A stretch of DNA of 64,000 nt, taken from Spirochaetales bacterium Spiro_05. GTDB lineage: Bacteria; Spirochaetota; Spirochaetia; Sphaerochaetales; Sphaerochaetaceae. Positions 50,446 to 59,938 of this stretch are shown here, piece after piece; position 1 is the stretch's first letter, and each line of letters starts with the position of its first letter. The notes under the pieces were generated by a model. It ran no database searches. It was not told where the DNA came from and was given only the letters and a program-made list of their open reading frames with translations. The position numbers were made by a program, and so were the translations under genes. The stretch spans positions 1 to 64,000 of the forward strand of contig LVBG01000013.1 of the NCBI GenBank assembly GCA_001603115.1, read 5' to 3'.

Positions 50446-51786
50446 ATGCTTCTAGATTTTTCAGTTACCAACTACAAGGTATTCAAAGAAACAGCGCAAT
50501 TAAACCTAAGTGCTTCAAACTACGACAAAGCGACACATGAGCAAAGCAATGTGTACGTTGATCAGGACAAAAGTCTGAGAATCCTCAGGTCAGCGGTTGT
50601 CTACGGAGCCAATGCATCGGGGAAAACCAAACTGTTTGAATCCTTGGCATTTCTCAAACGTTTTGTTCTCGAGTCTTCCAAGGAGAGCCAGCAAGGAACA
50701 ACTATCGATATCCAACCATTTCTGCTCTCCGAAACTACTAAAGAGGCACCAACAGAATTGGAAATTGTATTTCTCCATGCAGGAAGTGTGTATAGGTATG
50801 GTTTTGAGGTTACCAGAACAGCAGTTCTTGCTGAATGGCTCTTCATGAAACCAAAGTCTCACGAAATCCAGATTTTCTATCGTGATACGGTAGAGAACAC
50901 ATTGGAAACCCACGCAAAGCTTTTCAGAAAAGGAAGCTTGCTTCAAGAGGAAAACTTGGTGCGGAGTAATGCCCTTATGCTTTCAGTTGCAGCCCAATTC
51001 AACGATGAACTGTGCAGCAAGGTAGTGACCTGGTTCGCAGAACAGCTTACCGTGGTCTCCAGTATTGCTGAGGACAGGTACAAGGGATACACCATGATGA
51101 AAAATGATCAGGAGCATTTTCATCAGAAGCTTATGCATCTTATGAATGTCGCTGATTTTTCCATCCAGGATATTCGTTCAAAGGTTCTCGAGCCGGAGTC
51201 GCTCTCTGAGGATATGCCTGCTGAGATAAAGGAGCGTATCCTCCATATGCTTGTACATGAACATGCAAAAATCTACGATACGTGCGAAACCATTCATCAT
51301 GTGTACGACCAGCATAATCACATCGCAGGTTCAACCAACTTCTCCTTGGATAAAGATGAGTCCCATGGAACCCAGCGATTCTTCTATCTTGCAGGCCCGA
51401 TCCTTGATACGCTTGAGTATGGAAAAACCCTTTTCATTGATGAATTCGATGCCCGACTACATCCCATTCTAGTCCTTCAATTATTCTCGCTATTTAATAA
51501 CCCTGCCATCAACACGAAGGGAGCCCAGCTGGTCATTACCACACAAAATTCCATTCTCTTGCAGTCAGGCGTATTACGCAAAGATCAGATTTGGTTTGTG
51601 GAGAAAGACAGATTTGAAGCTGCTCACCTCTACAGCCTTGCTGATTTCAAATCTACGCTGGCACGAAAGCGTGACAACTATGAGGATAACTACCTGCGTG
51701 GCAAATATGGGGCAATTCCCTCGGTGAACTTGGCACAATCCTTTGGGGAAGAAGCAGGCAAGCACACTTCTTCAGAGAGTTCCTAA
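50446..51786 (+). CDS. AAA15-type ATPase 3 (AbiLi-like)
   Basis: A 446-residue ATPase with the AbiLi/RloC-like layout. The N-terminus is MLLDFSVTNYKVFKE, Walker A GANASGKT (54-61), a long helical insertion from about 160 to 290 follows, then Walker B TLFIDEFDARLHP with the catalytic Glu, H-loop TTQNSIL, and the usual C-terminal NYLRGKYGAIPS. In the known AbiL pair a TOPRIM/RloB gene follows; here a terminator and an unrelated convergent gene follow. It shares the N-terminal design with ATPase 2 (33318-34607) but has an intact Walker B. Confidence 0.87.
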   Translation: MLLDFSVTNYKVFKETAQLNLSASNYDKATHEQSNVYVDQDKSLRILRSAVVYGANASGKTKLFESLAFLKRFVLESSKESQQGTTIDIQPFLLSETTKEAPTELEIVFLHAGSVYRYGFEVTRTAVLAEWLFMKPKSHEIQIFYRDTVENTLETHAKLFRKGSLLQEENLVRSNALMLSVAAQFNDELCSKVVTWFAEQLTVVSSIAEDRYKGYTMMKNDQEHFHQKLMHLMNVADFSIQDIRSKVLEPESLSEDMPAEIKERILHMLVHEHAKIYDTCETIHHVYDQHNHIAGSTNFSLDKDESHGTQRFFYLAGPILDTLEYGKTLFIDEFDARLHPILVLQLFSLFNNPAINTKGAQLVITTQNSILLQSGVLRKDQIWFVEKDRFEAAHLYSLADFKSTLARKRDNYEDNYLRGKYGAIPSVNLAQSFGEEAGKHTSSESS

Positions 51787-51812
51787 CCGGAGATTGCACT
51801 ACCAATCTCCGG
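51787..51812. terminator. Hairpin with CCGGAGATTG stem, right copy
   Basis: It starts directly after the TAA of AAA15 ATPase 3. CCGGAGATTG and CAATCTCCGG pair across a 6-base loop, followed by AATACTATTCTTT. It is well placed as terminator between two convergent genes. The stem is identical to the one at 50236. Confidence 0.7.
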
Positions 51813-51823
51813 AATACTATTCT

Positions 51824-53833
51824 TTACACAAACCTTGGGAAGCAGAACTCACCCCGGTAATTGGAAGCATTGTAGAGCGGGTACTTGATCGGAAGGTAGG
51901 TCTGCTCACGCTTGGGTTGCTCACAGTCCTGGGTGTAGACCCACAGCTCGTGCCGGTCCCAGACAACCACCTCATCACGCTCATCACCACAGACATCCAA
52001 AACCTCACAGCAGAGGGTGGGATGACCGTCCTCAGGGAACGGGACCACAATGTCCCCCTCGCCGTCCATCAGCCCGCCTTCGCGCGGATCGGTACTGAGC
52101 AGGACCAGATCCCGTCCTGTTCCCTCCCAGTTCACCGGAGCAATGACCGCCCCGTTTGAGCGAAGCTCGCGAAGCCACAGCTGCTCACCCTTGCAATCGT
52201 GCATATAGACAATTCCCTGGCTACCCCAGTAGGTGGTGGTACAGATCTGAAGCCCCCTTTGGTCGGGAAGGTAGTTGCCCACACTGATACGCTGGCCATG
52301 CCCGTTGATCGTGCGCCTCAGGATGGTGCCGTCGCTGCGCAGCAGCATGAACCCCTCCCAGCCCGAGACGATGGCCAGCAGCTCATCCTCATCCGGATCG
52401 ATCGGGCCGATGACAATCTCATCGGTATGGTCGATGGAGATGGGAAGTTCCCAGACCAGATTTCCCTCGCTGTCGATCATATTGTAACAGCTGAAGATCT
52501 CATCCTTGCCATCCTTGTTGAAGTCCCAGGCATAGGGAAAGTGGCCGGTATTGTTGTGGGTGAACTGCCACAGGAGGTTGAACTGGTTGTCATAGATCCA
52601 CAGTCGTGCATACCGGTCCTTGATCAGCAGATCGCTCGGCCTCTCCTTGCCGCTGACATTCACGATCCTGATCGCATCCACATTCAACCGCTCGAAGGCA
52701 TGATGGCCGAACTCCACCCCGCACAGATCATCTGCTTTCTCCAGGTTCAGCGGAGTATCCATCTGCTGCTTGATTTTCCCGGTCTCCCCATCAAGGATGA
52801 AGATCTTGAAATCCCAGCTGGCGATGACCTCGTCAAACCCATCCCCGTCGATGTCGTAAATCTGGAAGGGAAGATCGGTAGTGAGCTGCTCAACCTCCTC
52901 GTCATCGCGAGGCTCTCCCAGCTGCCAGAGCACCTTCCCCGTCTCAAGGCTGACGGCAGTCAGGCAGCTGATCACCGGATAGCGGTCCTTGTACACCCGT
53001 CTCTGGTTCTGGGCCATGACGAAGAACAGCTCTTCCGTTCCCCCGAGGTGGCCGAAGCGGATCTGCCTTCCCGCTCCAAAGTCCTTGAGGTCGATGGTGC
53101 GCGCAAGGCGCATCTTCGGCACTGCTTCCTGTTTCTTTGCAATGCGCTGTTGCTGCTGCTGTTTCAGATCGGCCAACCGCTGTACCTCATAGCTGGTGGC
53201 ACGCACCACGAGCGAAGCATATTGGGTGGGCATGCAGCCGCAGAGGGCGATGCACCCATTTCCATAGCGCTTGTCCAACAAGGAGAGCACCTCTTTTCCT
53301 TTGTACTCCACCCGTATCGCAGTTCCTTGCACGGAGACAGTCACCTGCTGCACCTCATCGGTCGACCACGGGAGGGCAACCTGCTTGAGGGTGATGCGCT
53401 CCAACTGTTCGATTCGCTGCACCTCCAGCCCCTCTCTGGTGAAGAAGAGCCCATAGTGGTGCAGGCTGGACTGGTAGCGGAACAGGATGCCGCTGAACAG
53501 GTCCTTGGAAAGCGGACGAAAAGAGGCTTCCAAGCAATAATCCTGCCAATCAACATCCCCACTGACCAAGGTGGGCAGCGTCCCCTTCTCAACCGGCTCC
53601 TGGATGCGGGAGAGTTCCATCCGATGGCTGCCGTCCAGAAGCGGGTTGGTCACCAGCCAGGTAGGACCCTTGTAGGCGTAGTTTACGACGGGGTCGTACC
53701 AGATGCCAGTGTACCCGGGATTAGGATAACAGTGGTACTCTCCCATGGCAGAGTGCTCCCGGTCGTACGGGAATGGGCCGAGGGGAAAGGAGGAAAAATC
53801 CTCTTGAAACAAGATATGTTCGTACACAAGCAA
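51824..53833 (-). CDS. Cytosolic beta-propeller protein with N-terminal jelly-roll domain, carbohydrate-related
   Basis: A 669-residue protein without signal peptide. Residues about 1-215 look like a concanavalin-type beta-sandwich (EDFSSFPLGPFPYD, then GILFRYQSS, then VTVSVQGTAIRVEYKG). A short Gln-rich linker (LKQQQQQR) leads to a propeller with several FG-GAP/VCBS-like repeats: YDIDGDGFDEV, WDFNKDGKDEI, IDPDEDELLAI. The repeats are like those of rhamnogalacturonan lyases (PL11) but no lyase active site could be fixed. It lies 15 bases after the Gfo/Idh/MocA gene in a glycan-use cluster, so it probably binds or cleaves an imported oligosaccharide. The specific function is unknown. Confidence 0.65.
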   Translation of the reverse strand: MLVYEHILFQEDFSSFPLGPFPYDREHSAMGEYHCYPNPGYTGIWYDPVVNYAYKGPTWLVTNPLLDGSHRMELSRIQEPVEKGTLPTLVSGDVDWQDYCLEASFRPLSKDLFSGILFRYQSSLHHYGLFFTREGLEVQRIEQLERITLKQVALPWSTDEVQQVTVSVQGTAIRVEYKGKEVLSLLDKRYGNGCIALCGCMPTQYASLVVRATSYEVQRLADLKQQQQQRIAKKQEAVPKMRLARTIDLKDFGAGRQIRFGHLGGTEELFFVMAQNQRRVYKDRYPVISCLTAVSLETGKVLWQLGEPRDDEEVEQLTTDLPFQIYDIDGDGFDEVIASWDFKIFILDGETGKIKQQMDTPLNLEKADDLCGVEFGHHAFERLNVDAIRIVNVSGKERPSDLLIKDRYARLWIYDNQFNLLWQFTHNNTGHFPYAWDFNKDGKDEIFSCYNMIDSEGNLVWELPISIDHTDEIVIGPIDPDEDELLAIVSGWEGFMLLRSDGTILRRTINGHGQRISVGNYLPDQRGLQICTTTYWGSQGIVYMHDCKGEQLWLRELRSNGAVIAPVNWEGTGRDLVLLSTDPREGGLMDGEGDIVVPFPEDGHPTLCCEVLDVCGDERDEVVVWDRHELWVYTQDCEQPKREQTYLPIKYPLYNASNYRGEFCFPRFV

Positions 53834-53848
53834 CTCCTTGGGGCGGTA

Positions 53849-55138
53849 CTACCAGGTGAGCAGGGAATCGACATCGACAGGAAGCGAGCTGGCGATCGAC
53901 TTGTTCGCCGCAATTCCGGTCAGGATGGAACGCAGCCCATCGGTATGGTCAGCTTTCCGCTTCAGCGGATCGAAGGGAGGATCGGAGAGGAAGATGTCAT
54001 CGAGCATGGCCGGGTCTCCCCCGCCATGTCCTCCGCTCTTCGTCTCTATCTCCACCTCGTAAGGGGTGTCGAGCAACGGGCAGACGCGGATCTTGTGATA
54101 CACCGTCGCCCCTTCATCGCACATCTTTCCCCCGGCATTGATGTAGGGTTTCTCCAGAGCTGAGTACTCGATGCGGCCCTTGCTGCCGTTGATCGCCACA
54201 TTGAAGCCTTCCCACGGAAGGTAGGTATTGAGACTGTAGCTCATCATCGCCCCGCTCTTGTACTTGACCAGGACAGACATCGTATCCTCGATGCTGATAT
54301 CATCGCTGAAGACCGAGCGGTCGCGGATGTAGCCGCTCTCCTCTTCTGCATCAAGATAGAGCCCTTTGAGGGTGGGATTGCTCTCCAGGTCGATGGCAAA
54401 GGGATCGCCCTTGGCTTTCTCGCTGCCATGGCAGCGGTAGTAGAAATCGGATACCCCGCGCTTCTCTGCAGCAGCCTGCCCGTAGAAGTTCAGCGCCCCG
54501 AAGGCGAATACCGTTTTGGGCTGGGTATCGAGCCAGAAATTGACCAGGTCGAAGTGGTGGGTCGACTTATGGACCAGAAGGCCACCGCTGTTGAGCTTGT
54601 TGCGGTGCCAGCGACGATAGTAGTCAGCACCATGCTGGGTGTTGAGCAACCACTCGAAGTGCACCGAGAAGACCGACCCGATGACCCCATCGGCAATGAG
54701 GGCGCGGATCTTGGTGTGATGCGGGGCATAGCGGTAGTTGAACGCCACCCTGATGCTCCTGCCTGTGCGCTTCTGTGCATCAAGGATGGCCTGGGCCTTC
54801 TCGCTGTCGATGGTGATGGGCTTCTCGCAGATGACATCACAGCCCATCTCCATCGCCTTGATGATGTACTGGTCATGGGTTCGGTCGACGGTGGTGACAA
54901 TGACGACCTCAGGCTTGGTTTCCTCGATCATCTGGGCAAATTCGCTGCTGTGGTAGGTGGGAACAGGCGGATGAGCGCACTGCGTGGCAAGGATGGTGTT
55001 GGCATACTCCATCCGCTTGCGGCTCATGTCGCAGAAGGCCACCAGGCTGCTGCTCTCTTGATATCGTGTGGCGATCGCCTCGTAGAACATCCGGGCCCGA
55101 CCACCGGTCCCGACCTGGGCATACCGCTTCTTTTCCAT
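53849..55138 (-). CDS. Gfo/Idh/MocA-family oxidoreductase
   Basis: A 429-residue NAD(P)-dependent sugar dehydrogenase. The Rossmann part opens with YAQVGTGGRARMF; the family motif EKPIT follows near residue 107, with the catalytic Lys. In the C-terminal domain the His pair region reads GGLLVHKSTHHFDLVNFWL (near 188). Family members oxidise sugars or open glycosides by a redox-assisted route. It is encoded between the AraC regulator and the propeller protein, with a 15-base gap to the latter, so the three probably form one operon. Confidence 0.9.
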   Translation of the reverse strand: MEKKRYAQVGTGGRARMFYEAIATRYQESSSLVAFCDMSRKRMEYANTILATQCAHPPVPTYHSSEFAQMIEETKPEVVIVTTVDRTHDQYIIKAMEMGCDVICEKPITIDSEKAQAILDAQKRTGRSIRVAFNYRYAPHHTKIRALIADGVIGSVFSVHFEWLLNTQHGADYYRRWHRNKLNSGGLLVHKSTHHFDLVNFWLDTQPKTVFAFGALNFYGQAAAEKRGVSDFYYRCHGSEKAKGDPFAIDLESNPTLKGLYLDAEEESGYIRDRSVFSDDISIEDTMSVLVKYKSGAMMSYSLNTYLPWEGFNVAINGSKGRIEYSALEKPYINAGGKMCDEGATVYHKIRVCPLLDTPYEVEIETKSGGHGGGDPAMLDDIFLSDPPFDPLKRKADHTDGLRSILTGIAANKSIASSLPVDVDSLLTW

Positions 55139-55239
55139 GGTTCATACTCCCATTCATTCGCTGTTTGCACAGAAGTATACGCCCAAACCAAGCAGTTGTC
55201 GTTGGCAGAAATCCAAAGGAGTTTATCCTTTTTCGTAGG

Positions 55240-56076
55240 TTAATAGTCGGTACGAGTAGTATGCCGAACCTTGGCGATATACTCCGAAGGGGAGATGCCC
55301 CCATGCATCTTGAAGAACCGGGAGAAGTACTGCAGGTTCTCAAAGCCGAGGCGCCAGCCTACCTCGCTGAGGGAGAGCTCGGTGTTCTGGATCAGGGAGA
55401 GGGAGTGCTCGAACTTCACCAAGTTGATGTACTTGATCGCAGACAAGCCGGTCTGCTTCTTGATCACCCGGTAGAGGTAGTCCTGGTTGTAGCCGCACTC
55501 CTGGGCCATCTGCTGGAGGCTGAAGGAAGACCCCAGGTGGGTGTTGATGTAGGAGTCGACCATCTCCAAGACCTCGCTCTTGGTCCCCAGAGAACTTCCG
55601 CGCAGCTGGTGGATGGGGTTCGACTCATACAAGGGGAGGGAGTGCTCAAGGCAGAGACGGTTCATGGAAAGCAGGCACTCGGCCAAGAGCGCGGATGACA
55701 TCGCCTTGTAGTGCAGGGCTTTGCGCTGGCCTTCCAGTACAATCCTGCTCAAGAGGCTGTAGATCAGGTTCTCCCGGTCGCTGAACTTGGTCTCGATGTC
55801 CAGGAGGACCTCCTGCAGGTAGGGATCGCCGGCGGTGAACTTCACCTCCAGCATCTTCACCCCCTCCTTGCTCGTGGCCTTGAAGGCATGATAGCGACCT
55901 CTGCGGCAGAAGACGATGTCCCCGCTCTGCAGCTCGTAGGGAACCCCATCGAAGTAGTTGCAGGCATTTCCGGCGATCACGAGCTGGACCTGGTAGTCAT
56001 CCTGGTGGTAGTGCTCCTCCTTGCCTGTCCCCAGCTTGTAGAAGAACCGTCCTGATGAGGTGATGCGTACGTCCAT
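55240..56076 (-). CDS. AraC-family regulator of the glycan-use cluster
   Basis: A 278-residue regulator. Residues about 1-140 form a cupin ligand domain (EEHYHQDDYQVQLVIAG and SGDIVFCRRGRYHAF). Residues about 175-275 hold the two AraC helix-turn-helix units (FSLQQMAQECGYNQDYLYRVIKKQTG and LSEVGWRLGFENLQYFSRFFKMHGG). It diverges from the binding-protein gene of the ABC importer. The DNA between them is the expected site of action. The effector is presumably a product of the GH3 enzyme or the importer substrate. Confidence 0.92.
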   Translation of the reverse strand: MDVRITSSGRFFYKLGTGKEEHYHQDDYQVQLVIAGNACNYFDGVPYELQSGDIVFCRRGRYHAFKATSKEGVKMLEVKFTAGDPYLQEVLLDIETKFSDRENLIYSLLSRIVLEGQRKALHYKAMSSALLAECLLSMNRLCLEHSLPLYESNPIHQLRGSSLGTKSEVLEMVDSYINTHLGSSFSLQQMAQECGYNQDYLYRVIKKQTGLSAIKYINLVKFEHSLSLIQNTELSLSEVGWRLGFENLQYFSRFFKMHGGISPSEYIAKVRHTTRTDY

Positions 56077-56268
56077 GGCCTGCTGTGCTCCCTTGTACAG
56101 GATGAGTGATTCCTATATCCTGCCTCCTATCATCCTATAAAAGAAGGGGAGAAGAGAACAAGTCCGTATCTACGAAAAAGTATAACTATTTTTCCCTTTC
56201 TGCTAACGACGGGAGAAATATGCCCTCCTATACTACCAACAACCAACATCCACATGAGGAGGATTATC
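56077..56268. promoter_or_regulatory. Divergent promoter region of the glycan-use cluster
   Basis: A 192-base gap between the AraC gene and the binding-protein gene. An A-rich stretch with TATAAC (56181-56186) could be the -10 of the plus-strand operon, and GAGGAGG precedes its start codon. No clear AraC direct repeats could be fixed by eye. Confidence 0.35.
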
Positions 56269-57747
56269 ATGCTGAACACCAAGCGCCTGTTGCTTGCTTT
56301 TGCCACCCTGTTGTTCTGCCTTGCAGCAGTGACTGCCGCCGGACAGAAAGACAGTAGTGCTGCAGCGACACCGACATTGAAACTTGCCACCGCCGACAAT
56401 ACCTACGGCCTGAGCACCGACCCCGAACTGCAGGGAGCCATCACAGCCCTGATCGAAGCGAAGACCCAGACCAAGATCGAGGCGATCATCCCCCCGCTCG
56501 CTTCCTACACCGACAAGCTCGCCACCCTGGTCAACAGCGGTGATGTGCCCGACCTGTTTGTCGTCGCCCAGGCCATGACCAGGATTCCGACCATGGTCGC
56601 CCGTGAGCAGATTCTTGACCTGACCGACTACATCAAGAACAGCCCTTCTCTTTCCAAGCTCGACCCCAGCCTCTTCAAGGACCTGCAGATCGACGGAAAG
56701 ACCTACTTCGTTCCCTACAACTACCCCAAGAGCAAGGCACTCTTCTTGCGCAAGGACCTGATGGAGCAGTATGGGGTGAACCTCAGCTCCACTCCCACCG
56801 CAGAGGAGTTCCGGACCGAGATGGCAAAGTTTGTCGGCAAGGGCATCATCCCCTTCAACTTCCCCAAGTGGGTCGACAACTTCCAGTTCTTCTACAACTC
56901 CTTCGGCGCCTGGGGTGGTGTCTACCAGAAGGATGGAGTCTTCATCGACGGGTTCCAGACCGAGGAGATGAAGCAAGCTCTCACCTATTTGCGCCAGCTC
57001 TACACCGATGGTATCCTCAACCAGGAGTTCATCACCACCGAGAACAGCGGCATGCGTGAGAAGACCTATACCGGCCAGGCTGCTTCTTCCATTGACTATG
57101 TCACCAACTACATCAACTATGTGCAGAACACCACTGCCGCCAACAAGTACACCGACATGCACCTCATCTACAAGATCGTGGGACCCAACGGGTACGGCGG
57201 AAGCCTGAATGAGGCAACCCAGACTGCATTCGTTGTCTCCTCCAAGACGAAGAACCCCGAGGCTGCTGTTCGCGTGCTGGAGACCATCGTAACCGATCCT
57301 GAAGTATACCCTGCATTCTTCGGCATCGGCTTGGAAGGCAAGCACTACACCCTGGATGCCGATCGCAAGATCGTACCCACCGCCAAGGCTTCCAACAGCG
57401 GATACAAGTACACGCTCAACTACCTCAGCGACTCGTTTTTAGACATCGATATCAACAATCTGAGCTTTGCACTCTCCTCTGCACTGCAGCAGGGCCTGCC
57501 CAAGCAGATTGAGCACATCAAGGCGATGCAGGGCAATCTTGGCCCCAACCATGCCGCCGATGTTCCGGTGGGTGTCTCGGTCACCTACGACCGCGTAGCC
57601 CCCTCGATCAAGAGCACCCGCGAATCGATCGCAACGAAGATCATCGTCGGCACCGTCTCTGTTGACCAGGGAATGGCCGAGTACCAGAACTTCTGGAGAT
57701 CGATCAACGGACCGAGGATCCTCGAGGAACTGAACGCTGCACGCTAA
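56269..57747 (+). CDS. Sugar ABC transporter solute-binding protein (LplA-type)
   Basis: A 492-residue binding protein. Start ATG 56269 has GAGGAGG 6 bases upstream; the frame from 56254 adds five non-family residues. The signal peptide (1-24) ends near VTAAG. The family pattern KTQTKIEAIIPP, then SGDVPDLFVV, then GKTYFVPYNYPKSKALFLRKDLM is that of large binding proteins for oligosaccharides (LplA/YtcQ group). It is followed by a strong terminator-like hairpin before the GH3 gene, so it is probably made in excess over the permeases. Confidence 0.9.
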   Translation: MLNTKRLLLAFATLLFCLAAVTAAGQKDSSAAATPTLKLATADNTYGLSTDPELQGAITALIEAKTQTKIEAIIPPLASYTDKLATLVNSGDVPDLFVVAQAMTRIPTMVAREQILDLTDYIKNSPSLSKLDPSLFKDLQIDGKTYFVPYNYPKSKALFLRKDLMEQYGVNLSSTPTAEEFRTEMAKFVGKGIIPFNFPKWVDNFQFFYNSFGAWGGVYQKDGVFIDGFQTEEMKQALTYLRQLYTDGILNQEFITTENSGMREKTYTGQAASSIDYVTNYINYVQNTTAANKYTDMHLIYKIVGPNGYGGSLNEATQTAFVVSSKTKNPEAAVRVLETIVTDPEVYPAFFGIGLEGKHYTLDADRKIVPTAKASNSGYKYTLNYLSDSFLDIDINNLSFALSSALQQGLPKQIEHIKAMQGNLGPNHAADVPVGVSVTYDRVAPSIKSTRESIATKIIVGTVSVDQGMAEYQNFWRSINGPRILEELNAAR

Positions 57748-57769
57748 GGTGCATTCGAACCTAGTTGTC

Positions 57770-57804
57770 ATCGGTTTCCGGGCTATCCCGGAAACCGATT
57801 CTTT
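57770..57804 (+). terminator. Strong hairpin after the binding-protein gene
   Basis: ATCGGTTTCCGGG (57770-57782) pairs perfectly with CCCGGAAACCGAT (57787-57799) across CTAT, followed by TCTTTG. A partial terminator here would raise the binding protein over the downstream GH3 enzyme and permeases. Confidence 0.75.
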
Positions 57805-57825
57805 GAAGAGATGCTGAGAGGTTGC

Positions 57826-59928
57826 ATGAAAGAGGACGCCCAGAAACAAGCCCATGACCTGGTTGAGAAGCTGAAGCTCAAAGAGCTGATGGCCCAGCTT
57901 CGTCACGATGCGCCGGCGATCGAGCGTCTGGGCATCCCTTCCTACAACTGGTGGAACGAGGGTCTGCATGGTGCTGCGCGCAGCGGAACGGCGACCGTCT
58001 TTCCCCAGGCAATCGGTCTTGCCTCCCTCTTCGACCCCGAGTTCCTCTTCACCATCGCCGAAACGATTTCCATCGAACAGCGGGCAAAGTACAATTTGTA
58101 CAGCAAGGAAGGGGACCGGGATATCTACAAGGGTCTCACGGTCTGGTCCCCGAATGTGAACATCTTCCGCGATCCCCGCTGGGGTCGCGGACAGGAGACG
58201 TTCGGAGAGGACCCGCTGCTTACCTCGGTTCTGGCGGTTGCCTTCATCAAGGGCTTGCAGGGAGAGGGCAAGGTCCTCAGGACCGCCTCCTGCGTCAAGC
58301 ACCTTGCCGCCCACAGCGGCCCGGAACCCATCAGGCACAGCTTCAATGCCCAAGTAAGTGCAAAGGACCTTGAGGAGACCTATCTTCCTGCGTTCAAGGC
58401 AGCGGTTACAGAGGCGGATGTGGATGCGGTGATGGGAGCGTACAGCGCTCTCAACGGAGAGCCCTGCTGCGGCAGCTTCACACTCATCGAGAAGGTGCTC
58501 AGACAGAAGTGGGGCTTTACAGGGATGTATATCTCCGACTGCTGGGCCATCCGGGACTTCCATCTCAACCATAAGGTGACCAGAACTGAGGAGGAGTCGG
58601 CAGCGCTTGCCTTGAAAGCCGGCTGCGACCTCAACTGCGGCTGCGAGTACCAGGCATTGGAGAAAGCCTACCAGAAGAAGCTCATCACCCGCGAGGATCT
58701 GAAGAGAGCGGCCCGCAGGGTCTTTGCCACCCGCTTCAGGCTGGGACTGCTGGACAAGCAAACCGAATACGACACGCTTGGGCTGGAGAGTCTGGATAGT
58801 GAGCAGCATGCCGAATATGCCTATGAGGCCGCCCGCCGCTCTCTGGTACTGCTCAAGAACGACCACCTGCTGCCGCTCGATAGTCGCAAGCTCTCCAAGA
58901 TTGCGATCATCGGGCCGAATGCCGACTCCACCCGTGCCCTCTGGGGGAACTACCATGGGACTTCCAGCCGCTATACGACCATCCTCAAAGGCTTGCGCGA
59001 CCATCTCCAAGATAACGTGCAAGTTCTCTACGGGGAGGGAAGCTCACTGACCAAGGAGCGTGTGGAGCGCCTTGCAAAGGAAGACGACCGCCTCGCTGAG
59101 GCCGTCTTTCTGGCAAAGGCCAGCGATGTGGTGCTGCTCTGCCTTGGCCTTGATGAGTCGGTGGAGGGAGAGATGCACGACGATGGCAACGGCGGCTGGG
59201 CCGGGGACAAGAAGGATCTCCGGCTTCCCCTGTGCCAGCAAAAGCTGCTCAAGGCGGTTGCCTCAACCGGCAAGCCTGTCATCGTGCTGCTGCTCAGCGG
59301 TGGCGCCCTCGATCCCCAGATAGAAGCCTATCCCAATGTGAAGGCACTCATCCAGGGTTGGTATCCAGGACAAGCGGGAGGAAGGGCGGTTGCAGATCTG
59401 CTCTTCGGCCGCTACAGCCCTTCGGCTGTTCTTCCCATCACGTTCTACAAGGCAAGCGCCGATTTGCCACCCTTCACCGACTACTCCATGAAGGGAAGGA
59501 CGTACCGCTATGTACAGCAGGACCAGGTGCTCTTCCCCTTCGGCTTCGGCCTCTCCTATGCTTCGTTCAGCTATGCACTGGAGGAGGCAAAGACGCAAGA
59601 AGATGGCTCGGTTCTTGTCCAAGGGCGGGTACGCAACACCAGCTCGGTCGACAGCCGCCATGTGATCCAGCTCTACCTAGCGGGCGAATGCCCCGATCTT
59701 CCTCCCCACCCGGTATTGGCAGGATTTGCGAGTCTTTTCCTTCCTGCCGGGCAGGAACTCACCCATACCTTTCTCCTCAAGGAAGCACAGTTCACCGCTG
59801 TCAACCAAGAGGGTCAGCGATATGCCGTCAAGGGGAGGTTTCACCTCTCCTTCGGGGGCAGCCAAGGCGATGAGCTGAGCCAAAGGCTCGGCGCTGCGCC
59901 GGTCTCACACACTACTTTCATTCGTTAG
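57826..59928 (+). CDS. GH3 beta-glycosidase (xylosidase/glucosidase type)
   Basis: A 700-residue cytosolic GH3 enzyme, no signal peptide. Start ATG 57826 has GAGAGG at RBS distance. Domain 1 (about 1-290) has YNWWNEGLHG, WSPNVNIFRDPRWGRGQETFGEDP, the KH pair in CVKHLAAHS (K158, H159) and the nucleophile Asp238 in YISDCWAIRDF. Domain 2 (about 310-530) has SLVLLKNDHLLPL and GPNAD. A fibronectin-type-III-like domain ends the chain (FPFGFGLSYASF onward). KAGCDLNCG near residue 265 is frequent in GH3 xylosidases and arabinofuranosidases. It probably splits the imported oligosaccharide; the exact sugar is inference. Confidence 0.92.
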   Translation: MKEDAQKQAHDLVEKLKLKELMAQLRHDAPAIERLGIPSYNWWNEGLHGAARSGTATVFPQAIGLASLFDPEFLFTIAETISIEQRAKYNLYSKEGDRDIYKGLTVWSPNVNIFRDPRWGRGQETFGEDPLLTSVLAVAFIKGLQGEGKVLRTASCVKHLAAHSGPEPIRHSFNAQVSAKDLEETYLPAFKAAVTEADVDAVMGAYSALNGEPCCGSFTLIEKVLRQKWGFTGMYISDCWAIRDFHLNHKVTRTEEESAALALKAGCDLNCGCEYQALEKAYQKKLITREDLKRAARRVFATRFRLGLLDKQTEYDTLGLESLDSEQHAEYAYEAARRSLVLLKNDHLLPLDSRKLSKIAIIGPNADSTRALWGNYHGTSSRYTTILKGLRDHLQDNVQVLYGEGSSLTKERVERLAKEDDRLAEAVFLAKASDVVLLCLGLDESVEGEMHDDGNGGWAGDKKDLRLPLCQQKLLKAVASTGKPVIVLLLSGGALDPQIEAYPNVKALIQGWYPGQAGGRAVADLLFGRYSPSAVLPITFYKASADLPPFTDYSMKGRTYRYVQQDQVLFPFGFGLSYASFSYALEEAKTQEDGSVLVQGRVRNTSSVDSRHVIQLYLAGECPDLPPHPVLAGFASLFLPAGQELTHTFLLKEAQFTAVNQEGQRYAVKGRFHLSFGGSQGDELSQRLGAAPVSHTTFIR

Positions 59929-59938
59929 GAGTCATGCG

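Noticed and set aside
52199..54163. Long plus-strand open frame (654 codons) opposite the propeller and Gfo/Idh/MocA genes
   Set aside because: Antisense to two genes with clear domains; its translation shows no recognisable fold or signal.
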